Shown here: positions 29,651 to 39,860 of the stretch, in pieces
How positions within the stretch are numbered: the first letter of the stretch is position 1
Layout of the letters: the number at the start of each line of letters is the position of its first letter
Assembly: GCA_013396995.1 (NCBI GenBank)
Contig: VWZP01005658.1
Coordinates: 4,645,167-4,709,166, forward strand
Length of the DNA: 64,000 nt
DNA from: Dicaeum eximium
Lineage: Eukaryota > Chordata > Aves > Passeriformes > Dicaeidae
Direction of reading: 5' to 3'
Made by a program: the position numbers and the translations under genes
Notes under the pieces: generated by a model
The model's database searches: none
Seen by the model: the letters and a program-made list of their open reading frames with translations, nothing else
Told to the model about the DNA's origin: nothing

Positions 29651-31825
29651 AGCCCAAATATCAGGGTGGCCCCAAAAGGTGGGAAGATGCCTCATGATCA
29701 AAGATGTCCCTCTGCCTGTGTGACAACCCCTTGCAGCACCTGGACTGTGTACAGCCCTAGATCTCATGGGGACACCAGTGGGCTGCAACCCTGCAGGGCT
29801 GCAAACTGTGCCAGCAGTGAGACTGTCTCCATGTACCACCATGATGGCACACTGGAGGGAAATGCTGGATACCAGCTCAAATATGGACACAGATCAAATC
29901 CAGGCAGGGGTAAGCAGTACCTCTGAGGCATCCAGGAATGAGAGTGGTGTTTGGAAGGCACCAGAGATGGGAGAGCCAGGGGACAAGGAAGAGGGGGATG
30001 CTCAGTTCCATCTGGCCACAGATGTCTCAGCCGGACCAAGAGTGACAGGAGTCCAGCTTTTCCAAGCTGGAGGAGTCACCAATCTACTGAGACATCTTCA
30101 TGCAACTGCCCCCGTGAAACCTTTTGTATGCTTGAAGCATGCAGAGGTGAATTGCATGAAGGAGGCGCATGGGGCTTTTCTTAGGGTCACGCTGCCTGGA
30201 AGCAGAGTAGGAGTGTTCCTGTTCTAGTGCTCTGTAGGATGCAATTGGAGTGAGACATCTGCCCCTGGCCCTGGCCGCAGCGGGACTGCAGGCTGGAAAA
30301 TTTCAGTCAGGAGGAGCAAGGAGGGGTCAGGAGCTGTCTGTGGTGTGTTGGTGTTCTCTTACCTCCCTCCACAGCCGTGCCAGGGCTGCCGGAGGAGCCG
30401 TCTGCGTGATTCGGGTCTGGTGCCATCAGTATAAAGGTGACATTTGTCCCTTGGTCACACTTTCCCCATGCCCAGATGGTGCAAAGTCCTCGCTGTCCCT
30501 GTGTCATCTGAGGCATGGAACAGGGATGCCAACTTGGTGGCTGACACTGAAGGCAGACATGGGGGGGGTGCAGGCAGGGGATTGCCACGTGTGGCTCTGC
30601 TTCAGGGAGCTGAGCACATTCACCCTCCCTGGGAGATTCTAAAACTCCCTGTCTTTTGTCACAAAGAGGACAAACAAGGTTCTTTTGTCTCCTGACACTC
30701 ATCTCATTCTGTGAGACCTCATCTGGGACCGCTTCAGCAGTAGGCCACTGTGGAATGGAATTTTTTGTCACACTTAATGGGGGGTTACTGCCAGAAGATT
30801 CATCCTGGAAAAGCAAGTCTTTGACCCAGGGTCTGTCTGAAGGTGAGGTCCATCACTGCATGGTGGCAATCCGTTTGCTCAGCTCCTGGTGGAATCCTGG
30901 GTTGTGCCAGTGAGGCCAGCACTGGGCCCCACTGTGCCATGCCAACTTGATGTCACAGGAAGGAAAAATAGCTGAGAATGAGAGCTCATGGCCATGAGTA
31001 ATGGAAAGCAGTTGTCTCTTGTAATGCCTGGCCATAAAATGTCAGATAGATGTAAAAGTTATAAATACATCACAGAGCAAATAATTACAGCACGGCTCTA
31101 ACTCCTTGCTTCAGGAGAGCTGCTGACCTCCCTGGGTAGCGCCCAGCCCTGGGGAGATGAGCCAAGAAGAACCTGAGGATGGGACCTAAATGTGTGCAAA
31201 CTCCCTTTGCTGGCAAGTGCTTATCTGCTGCCTCTGGCAGTTTGGGTGGGTGCTGGTGCTTGCAGGGGATCTCAGAGCTGCCCTGTGCATTGCTGGGTCT
31301 CACGGGTGAGATATCTGAGTGTAGCTGTGTTGAAGGACAGTGTGTGCCTCATGGTGTGATTAGCCAGGTGAGAGCCAAGGCCAGACACGTGCCCAGCTGC
31401 ACTGACCATGGGAGGCAGCAGCCTGTAAGGTTTCAGGGGGAGTATGTTCTGATGGCAGGGAATTTCTCAGCAAGTGGGAGGAACAGCCTCCACTCAGCTG
31501 TACAGCAGAGCACCATGGATTGGGTTGTTAGCGGACCTCCCAGTGAACATGCATTGAAGGAGGAACAGAAGTCCAGATGTCTCCATCCTAGCCACCACTA
31601 TGCAAATGACATTGGCACAGCCATCTGGACAGGAACTTAGGATGTTCAGCATCCCCTCGGTACCAAACTGACGGATGCAGCATTCCCAAAGCAAGTGCCT
31701 GTGGGTGCTCAGGAGGAGCAGCCAGAGCAGGGTCCTGCTGAGGACCATCACTGTCAGAGGGACTCGACACACTGCCCTCAGTGCCAAGAAATTACCCTCT
31801 GGTTGCTTGCCATTGTGGTGGGATG
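29651..31825. other. Unique sequence; possible AT-rich element near 30.95-31.09 kb
   Basis: GGCCATGAGTAATGG, CCATAAAATGTC and AAATAATTACAGCACGG between 30980 and 31095 give several homeodomain-type words. Elsewhere only overlapping short frames (up to 169 codons, minus) without domains. Confidence 0.4.
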
Positions 31826-31830
31826 CCAGA

Positions 31831-31915
31831 AATATAAATATAAATATATATATATACACACACACATATATACGTGTGTGTATATATATACATACACTCA
31901 TACATCTATACATGG
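31831..31915. repeat. Compound AT/AC microsatellite forming a perfect 17-bp hairpin
   Basis: ATAA units pass into TA and CA runs and then GT and TA runs. TATATATATACACACAC at 31847-31863 is the exact reverse complement of 31874-31890, with a 10-base loop between them. The whole block can therefore extrude as a cruciform on either strand. Confidence 0.9.
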
Positions 31916-31981
31916 CTGTAACAGTTGAAGCAGACCCCAAACCCTTATAGAACATTCCTGAGAAACCTCTCGCTTCTGCAG

Positions 31982-32244
31982 CGCCAAGACTTCAGAGCAT
32001 GGTCTCAGAGCTCCAAAGGTATGACTCAAGGGTGAAACACAAGCCTGGCATGGAATTCCTGCAGGAGGGTTTCACAGAAGGGCAAGATGCGGAGGAGAAG
32101 GAGGGCTCAGAGGAACAGGTGCAGGCAGTCTTGCAATGCTTCCCTCTGTCTACAAATACACCAGTAGAAATAGTGAGAGGAGCAGAGAGCAACGATGCAA
32201 TAAATCTTTTAAAAGAAACAATAAGAGCAGGACAGCTGGCATAA
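31982..32244 (+). other. Short open frame with protein-like composition, unsupported
   Basis: After a pyrimidine-containing AG (CTCGCTTCTGCAG ending at 31981) a frame stays open to a stop at 32242-32244. The translation, from the ATG at 31999, is acidic and helix-like (E-G-F-T-E-G-Q-D-A-E-E-K-E-G-S-E-E-Q-V-Q, later L-L-K-E-T-I). I recognise no family. It could be a terminal exon, an ERV or LINE remnant, or chance. Confidence 0.18.
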
Positions 32245-33935
32245 AAAGGAACATGTTCCCCTGGCTACCAGTGGCTTTAGGAATGAAAAAAGTGGAGTGA
32301 GTGAGGGACAACATAGTGGCAGGGTAAAAACAATGATCCCAGAGAAATTTAAATCCTGGGATCCTGAGAAAGATTCCTCGGAAAACTGTGTGCTTTTCAA
32401 AAGGCTTAGAGGAGAGTTAGTCCCTGTCCAGAACACCATGTGAGGAAAAGAAATGCCAGAGATTGCAGTGCTTAAGCTAAATACAGAAGGAAGAACAGTG
32501 AAGAATATGTGAAATTTTGGGTGTACCGAGAAGGTATGGGAGGAGAGGCTGCTGAGGGAACAAGTGTGGAGGAAAACCACCCATCTGAGCTCATATGTGC
32601 ACTTTACACATTGGTGCTTCTTTCCAAGACTCATGGGGTTTATGCCTAACCTTCAGTCCCCAGCACCTTAGCCAGAGAAGCACCACTCTAATAGCCAGCT
32701 CCAGCCTTGGCTCACTGGTGTTGTCGGCTGAGTTTTCACTTCAGAATAAACTGTTTCCTTCTCTGTCCAGCTGTGAATTTGCTACTATTTGATTTCTTTG
32801 CCTTATCCTCTTGGTCTGGTATTGCCAGAGACTTTAATACAGGCTCCTGTGCTCCCCCTGAGTCTCCCCTTCTCCTGTTCACAGCCCCTTTCCAACATGA
32901 AATGAGAAGCAGCTTCCCCCCAGGCTGCCCCTGTGTATGCCTCCAGCTTGTTCTCTTGGCTACATTTTTGTTGAGGAACATGCTGGAATGCTAAAGCTGT
33001 GGTAATGAGTAACACACTTCTTCAATGGGATGATGCTTTCTGAATGCACTGTGCTTTACAGCTACCATAAATAATGAAATCAGTATTTGTAAACTATACT
33101 TTAAGGAATCCATTCTTTTCCAGAGATTTCAAAAGCGTGTCATTTTCCAGATTGAGAGGTTTGCCAGTTCACCTATTTTTAGAAATTCTCACTTTACTGA
33201 TGTGGTCAAGACAGTCCTTAAACAGAAAAGGGTGGCTGCATGCCTCGAAGGTATAAACAGCCAGACATGTGATGGGAAATGCTTCAGAGGTGAGCCCTGC
33301 AGACTCCCAGACATCAAAGTTGTTGGGTGGTGAAACTGCAGGGACAAATCAGTGTTCAGGCTGTAGAAACAGGCACTGAAAAACATCTTAGAAGTTACTT
33401 TTCTTGGGGACCTGAAGGATCCTTAAAATAGTCTCATGTCCCAGGAAAAGAGACAGATCCTCCGGAAAACTGGCAGCGTGACCTCAGCCAGAAATGCATA
33501 TCCTTGGAATCCTTACTCTCTGTAAACATAAAAGTGGGAGGAAAAAACAAACAAAAAACCCCACAAGCCAGCCAGGCTGTCCAGGAAGCTCCTGGGCTGT
33601 GTGGCTCTGCCAGAGCTACCAGCTCCCTTAGATGGCTTCTCTTGCATCCCCCCTCCTCATCCCTCAGCCACAGCAGAGCCCTGAGGGCTGCCTAGGGAGC
33701 AGGGACAACCCTGCCCTGAGCAGGTGCGAGCTCCACAGTTGTGATAAGGGAATACAGACCCAAACCTGAAGACCTCCCAGTATTTGATATCTCCCAAACT
33801 TGGTAATGTTATGGATACAGTTGACTGTGATCCTGCCCTTTATCCTGCCTCCAGTGCAGCTCAGCATGATCTGGTCAAGCTGCTCAAGCTGCTGGGACTT
33901 AGAAGTTCTTTGAGGTCTCTATTCCTAGCTTGTTA
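32245..33935. other. Unique sequence, nothing recognised
   Basis: Only overlapping frames up to 141 codons. An A-rich AAAAAACAAACAAAAAACCCC run lies at 33541-33561. Confidence 0.45.
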
Positions 33936-34175
33936 AGTATAAATCAAATTTTTACTGCACTTAACGTTTCCAAGATGCTCAGTTTGATCAATTTCCTTTC
34001 TGTGTACATGCTTTTTTCTATTTAAAAGCTGTTGGTTCTTTTGCTTAAAATGCATGCATATATTTACTTGGTTACTAGATAACAAAACTGGGTCATGCCT
34101 TGCTGTTGCAGTCATCTCATTTTGATTAAGATAACGGACTTCAAGTATTTCTCTATGTATTTAACTCAAAAGTTC
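33936..34175. other. AT-rich unique stretch
   Basis: It includes TTTTACTGCACTTAACG, TTTGATCAATTTCC and the 10-bp palindrome ATGCATGCAT at 34050-34059. It may be a regulatory element; no stronger evidence. Confidence 0.27.
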
Positions 34176-36204
34176 TTGCCTTTATCCTTCAATTTTCAGG
34201 CCCCAACGTCATGTTCCCTGCAGAGAACACCAGCTGCACAGATGGAGTGTTTCTCCCACTCCACAATGAGACCTTGTCCTTGTTTGAGATACACAGGCCA
34301 ACCCCCTTGGGAAGGGGTCATCCTATGTAATTTCAGGTCCCCTCTTGGCCACAGTGTCCTGTCTCCAGCTGCAACTCTTCTTAGGTGCTCCCAGGAAAGA
34401 TGACAAACCCCCTGGCTGCATAGAACTAGTGCCACTTCTGGAATGAAGGACCTCCCTGACTCTTGCAGGTGCTTCAATTATCTTTCAGACTTCTCTCTGC
34501 TAAGCTGGACCCCTTGTGCCTCTCATTGCAGGGCTTGCCTAGCCAGTCCCTTTCTTGGCTCTCCTTGTGTCCCCACGTTGTCCTCCAGGTGCCAGTTTCA
34601 GCACTGATCACTGCATCCTTGCAGCCCTCCCATCCTGATTGCTCCTTCTTCAGATGCCTTAGGCCTGAGCTGGGGCTTGGACCCAAGGTGACTCCCAGGT
34701 CTTCCTTCAAACCATGACTTTCCCAGGCACCCCTGGCCTCCTGGGCTGACCATGCATCTGTTGGGAACCCACTAGGATGGGCTGTGATCCTGCAGCCAGG
34801 TGTGACCCCATTCCTGGCTGCAGAGGGTGAGGGTTACACCCTGGGGCAGCCCCTCTCTTTGTGCTTTCACACCTGCAGGACCAACCAGTGGTGCTCAATA
34901 TATCACAGGTGGGGACAACCCTGCACTGTGGCCACCGAGCTGCTGTGGCAGCATCCTGCCAGCCCAGGGGCAGAGCTCACACAAGGGTTTGCAGCTCCCC
35001 TTGCAGAGGTCACCCCAGCTCTGCTCTGAGCTGCCTGTTGGGACAGGAGGCAGCGACACACAAACACCTCCCTGCATCCTGTCTCCCTCTCAAATCTGTT
35101 TTTTTCAAACCATGAGACTCCCATCAAACCTGGCCCTGCTCCAAGGTTCACGCAGGCAGTGGTGGGGTGGGAGGAGGAGGGAAGCAGAGAGCAATCCATA
35201 ACCTTTGTAGCACTCTGGAGAGCAGCTGTCTGGCAAATGTCAAGCACTGTCTAGGGCTATTTTGGGCACTTTCTTTTTATAAAGGGCGCTTTGAGCTGGG
35301 GGAAGGGTGCAAAGGGGGTTTTCTCATTGCCAGCACCTTAAAGAATAAAATCCCAGGGATGAAAACTGTAGAACCCTCGTTGGTCATGTGGCTGATGCCA
35401 TATCCCATTGGAGCATCCCTGGAGGCTCTCAGACAGGCAGGACATTGGAGAAGGGCCTTGCCTTCTCTTGTGATTGGAGACCTCCTGGAGGAGCTGAAAC
35501 CCCTTGGGATGCAGGGTGAGCATGTGGCTCATGCTGTGGACATGCAGGTACCATCCCTGCGAGGGGAACCAGCACCCCATGCAGCCCAGCCCCAGGAGGA
35601 CTCCGGGGTGAGACACCACCAGCTTTGGAATGTTCCTTCTAAGGCATCTCATAAATATCATCTTAATTCTGGATGTTTTTCACTTCTGTCCCATTGAACC
35701 CTCCAAGCCCCCAAGAGCCCTCAGACTCCTTCACTTTCAGCAGAGCCAAGACCAAGAGCCAAGATATTACACAAGGGGGAGCAGAGCATCTGAAAGATCC
35801 TTGCCTGAAAGATGTATGAAGCATAACTGGAACATCGAACAGAAAAGCACTCCTATTGGCAAGAAGGGATGTTATTCCAAGAGTGGAAACAGTTGCAGAA
35901 AGTCAGGGTGTTTGTCTTTGTAAACATTTCTTCTGGTGAGCCTGGAGAAAAAGGTAGTTCTCATTTGTAATAATTGAAGGCTTCAGTCCCTCCACAATAT
36001 GCCTCTTTATCAGAGACAAAAGTAGCATGGAAGTAGGAGAAACAACCCCTTAGTATTTTTCACTATAAAATGTTACGTGGTGCACTTAGTGTTTTTAGAC
36101 TGGATGATCCATTTTAGGATTAAACTGGGATCAAACTCTATGCAAGGATCTCAGAGCCGTCAGTGGCTGGGAAGATGTTCTCTTAGTAGCCCGAGACCAG
36201 CAAC
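34176..36204. other. Unique sequence, nothing recognised
   Basis: Overlapping frames up to 176 codons (35167-35697, plus) without domains. A G-rich run near 35163-35182 has only three tracts of three or more G. Confidence 0.45.
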
Positions 36205-36435
36205 CACAGGAGCCATCTAACTGAGGGAAAAAGGACTGGGGAGCTACAAGCCAATTCCCAGAAGAATGCTGGCATGAATAATCCGAAGCAGTTTTGTGAG
36301 CATCTGGAAGTTAGCACAGAGATGAGTAATACCTGATATAACTTTGTCAGGAATGAGACACGTCAGGCCAATTTAATTTCCTTCAGCAGCGGGGTACAAG
36401 GAGCCCGCAGATGGCGAAGCAGTGCTGGCTGTGGG
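36205..36435 (+). mobile_element. CR1 LINE fragment (ORF2 reverse transcriptase)
   Basis: Around 36228-36245 one frame reads K-G-L-G-S-Y-K-P-I, matching the N-Y-R-P-I-S-L entry into the CR1 reverse transcriptase. About 50 bases on, II-R-S-S-F then E-H-L-E (36298-36309), S-N-T-stop-Y-N-F-V-R-N and T-R-Q-A-N-L-I-S-F follow. These match the family's E-H-L-E, S-N-S-Q-H-G-F, K-N-R and C-Q-T-N-L-I-S-F-F segments. A deletion and at least one TGA stop show it is long dead. The tail AGATGGCGAAGCAGTGCTGG near 36409 resembles the next RT segment. Edges are approximate. Confidence 0.7.
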
Positions 36436-37985
36436 ATGGGGATGCTGTGCTTGCCCTGCTGTAGGATGGGGAGCAGGGCCAGGCAGGGTGCTCAGGATGG
36501 GTGCAGAGGGAGCAAGGGGCAGTTCTGCGACAGCAGCTCTCAAAGGCTCACTGTGGGGCTGGAAAGCGGCGTTTGAGCACTCCCATTAACAGCCAGCATG
36601 GAGAAACAGAGAGAGTATTTATTAAATTTGCATGCCACGAAAGGCCGGGGCTGCAGACAGAAGAAGGATTGTGGCAAACTGGAGAAACGGGATGAAAAGC
36701 TGGGAGGAGGCTGAGGAGGAGGGGAGCGTGCTGTGGCGTGCTGCTGCAAGAAGGGGGCAGGGGAAGATGTCCCCTGGGCTGCTGCTGCCTGCTGCCACCT
36801 CTCCTGCAGCCCGGAGCTATGGACGCAGCCCCAGGAGGTGCTGCAGACCGTGCAAATGCAGAGAGGAGAGGTTCCCGTGCAGCCCTACGGAGCCTGCAGT
36901 GCCTGGGCAAACAGAGGTGACAGTCACCTGTAGGCACCCAGCACATCTGGGCTGCAGTGCACTGGACTAGCTCTGACACATGTGAAGTGCCATCAAATTT
37001 ATATATCTTTAATTCACAGCACTGTGGTCTGAGCCATTTCTGTATTAAATGGAATCGATTTAACAGGGGAAGCTGTCAGCACCAGCTGGGTGGCCTCTCT
37101 TACGGATGGTAGTGCAGGCAGGGTGAAAACCAGCAACAACTCAAACCCCCTGCACTGGTCCCAGGAAGCTTGTCCCTTGCAGGAAGGGAAGGCATGCCTA
37201 GGAACAAAACCCTGGTACCCAGCTGCAGCCAGCTGCTTTCTGGCAGTGCTGGGATAAGGCATGGCTTAAAGGGAGCTACTGAAGGCCACAGCAAAAAATG
37301 AAACACAAGTAAATGCATCTCCCTGCAGCCCCTGCCTGCAGTGGGAAGAGGCTGCTGAAGAGGGGATAAGACTGCAGGAAAGCTGGGCATCCCACGGCTG
37401 AGAACCAGTGGAGCTGTGGGGCAGCTGCCAGCCTGGGCAGTCTTTCACTCACAGCAGCATCAAACAGAAAAACAGAAATGGAAAAGAGTTTACTTCTCTC
37501 TTTGTCAGCCTGTGGAGCCAGAGTGGAAACAACCCCCCAGATCCTGTTTTTCCATACTCTCAGAAGAATGTAAACCTTTTTAAACAAAACCAAAACTTCT
37601 TAGCAAAGGAAAAATAGAAAGAAAAAAATAAAGCAGGTCCAAACTGTTGATCTGTGTCAAACCCCAGCAGTTCAGCAGGAGAGAAACCCTGGTGGGGAGG
37701 CACTGAGACCTGCTGACAGTTCAGCTCCCTGGTGAGACGTGACCCCCTTCTTGCCACCCAGAGAGGATGTGACATCCCAAAACTGTCCTACCCCAGTCGC
37801 AGAGCAGGGGCCAGCCACATCCTGAGCCGCTGTGGCCCCATGAGGGCTCGTGCCGAGTGCTGGGAGCAGGACCCCAGCTCAGCGGCAGGCTGGGGTCAGT
37901 GGGGGAGGCTGGGGCAGGGCAGGAATTTGCCGGCAGGCGCTGGCTGCCTGGCTGGTCCCCCAGTGCAAGGCCATGTGGTTTCCCT
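36436..37985. other. Unique sequence, nothing recognised
   Basis: Frames up to 143 codons overlap on both strands. TTTATATATCTTTAATTCACAG near 36998 is the only notable AT word. Confidence 0.45.
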
Positions 37986-37989
37986 GTGC

Positions 37990-38290
37990 AGGGAAATAAA
38001 AGGAAGGCTTTGAAAGTTGGCGTGTGACGGGGCGTCCCCCCGGGGAGCGGGGCGGCAGCGAGCGCGTGCGTCTGCGAGCGGCCCTGGCCGGCCGCCACGC
38101 TCCTTCCGTTTATTTACGGTGCTTTATCAGGGGCTGCGGGCTGTGATAAAGCTTATGAAAATAAAAGGCATCTCCAGCAGGCCGGGGCGAGAGCAGGCCC
38201 TGCCGTTTCTTTCCCACACTGATTAGGATCTGGGCAGGCTTCGGCACTCCAGATCTCCGATGAAAGCAGCAGGACCGGCAGCACTTCCCT
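37990..38290. promoter_or_regulatory. CpG-rich element with inverted paired GATA-type sites
   Basis: About 17 CpGs fall in the 100 bases from 38022. Directly after come CCGTTTATTTACGG and then GCTTTATCA (38121-38129) with TGATAAAGC (38144-38152), a perfect 9-bp inverted repeat holding two TTATCA/TGATAA GATA-type cores. Later CACTGATTAGGATC adds a homeodomain-type core. The combination suggests an enhancer or an alternative promoter. An open minus frame of 251 codons enters from the adjacent repeat and is not called. Confidence 0.45.
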
Positions 38291-38364
38291 TCCTGGCCCC
38301 CACTCAGGGCCAGAGGCAGCGAGAGGTCAGCGCGCTGCAGGCCGCACCCCACACAGCACGGGCT

Positions 38365-38650
38365 GCACGCACCGTGCCTCGCACGGGGCACCGCGCCGGG
38401 CACCGCGGCGCCGTGCCCAGACACACCACGCTGGGACACACCATGCCGGGCACTGCGGCACCCTGCCCGGACACGCTGTGCCAGGACACACCGTGCCCGG
38501 TGCCGTGGGCACCGTGCCAGGACGCCCCACAGCAGGCCACACTGCACCGGGCACTGCGGGCACCCCACAGTGGGCACTGCAGCACCCACCATGTACTGAG
38601 CACCATGCTGTGCCAGCCAGGCACCGTTCACTGTGCACCACACCGTGCGC
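38365..38650. repeat. Degenerate GC-rich minisatellite (GCACCGTGCC / GGGCACTGCGG type)
   Basis: Words such as CACCGTGCC, GGACACACC, CCGGGCACTGCGG and GGCACC recur in varied order with a rough 15-20 base spacing. The array has few stop codons in any frame, so long frames open on both strands (251 codons minus at 38110-38865, 217 plus at 38260-38913). These are by-products of the repeat, not genes. Confidence 0.6.
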
Positions 38651-39595
38651 CCCGGCCTCTGTGCACCTCCTGCCGGGCACCCCCACAATTCCCTGTGCTC
38701 CCATGCCCCTCTGTTCGAACCTTTGAAGGAGCCTGGGCATGTGGGACAGCCCAGGGTAAGGCATCCGGCTGGGATGCAGCTGGGGCAGGAGCAGGCCTGT
38801 CCCCACCGCGGGCAGCCGTCCCCATCCCCAGGGTGTTGGCCAAGGTCATGGTCCCTTTCCGCCAATTGTTTGGTGGAAGCCAGGCTGTGGCTTCCTCCTG
38901 GTCACGAGTCTGACTCTCACCCTGGTGTGAGTGCCAGGGCTGGCGCCTCAGTCTCTGCTGGGAATGGGCACTTCCAGGGCAGGCAGGCTCCAGAGAACAG
39001 AGTCTTCTGCAAGATATACCTTCAGAATTCATGGGGCTGCACTGCCAGGCAGTCTGGGCAGGAACACTCAGGCACATGAGGAACAATACACAGGGAGATT
39101 TGCCGGCTGGAAAACGGGAGGGGTTAGGAGGAATTTGGGCAATGGCAGTAATGGAAGGTTCCATCCCCCAATTGCTGCTGGGTTTGGAAATGTTCAGCTA
39201 AGTGTGGGTTTTGTGGGGGATGGTTTTATTGCCCCTTTTCACCTCCAGCACGCTCTGGAAGAGGTGCTGGGAACCGAAACACTTAAAAGCAGCCCATGAT
39301 GAAACCTCAAACCACACCAATCGTGCTTGGTCTGGGGTTTTCTCACAAGCTCAGAGTACCGGCATGATCCTCAAAGGGGCCGTGAATCTCTGAATGAGGC
39401 TGGCTCTAAGCTTGTGGTTTTAAGAGAAACGCAGCTCCTCCTCCCTGCCACCTTTTCCGTCTCACAGACTGTTTCCCTGCCTGGAAAAATCAGGTGGATG
39501 CTCAGAGCCAAACGTTGCTTTGGGTGGCAGAGGATCCTTGTGCAGACCCTCCTGGTGACCTGACAGCCCCCCTCACTGCCACCCCCAAACAGCCA
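38651..39595. other. Unique sequence, nothing recognised
   Basis: Overlapping frames only; a 178-codon minus frame (38628-39164) extends from the repeat without any domain. Confidence 0.45.
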
Positions 39596-39599
39596 AGAG

Positions 39600-39860
39600 G
39601 GCTCTTTCCTTTCTTACAGCAAGTGTCATGATTTATGGGGCACTGGCACCAGATCAAAAGTAAATTCAGTCATTTACAGTAAAATCAAAGCAGGCAGAAC
39701 AATGAATATGAAGTGAGGTTAAAACACCTTGTTTCAGGAACAAATTGTGCAGCTGACATCAAAATAATGGAATTTATGTCCCTCCTGGTTGAAGCCAAAT
39801 TATTTGCAGTGGCATTTGTCGAATCATGAGCGCCGGGAGAGGTGCTTGATACTGCTGCTG
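39600..39860. promoter_or_regulatory. AT-rich candidate conserved element
   Basis: The block lacks repeats and long frames and reads as evenly unique AT-rich sequence: GTCATGATTTATGGGGC, AAGTAAATTCAGTCATTTACAG, AATGAATATGAAG, CAAAATAATGG and CCAAATTATTTGC are spread over 200 bases. It ends abruptly at a CpG-containing word (AATCATGAGCGCCGG). Confidence 0.35.

Noticed and set aside
38110..38913. Opposed open frames of 251 (minus) and 217 (plus) codons as genes
   Set aside because: Both derive from a GC-rich degenerate repeat that lacks stop codons; the translations are Pro/Cys/His/Gly-rich with no domain.
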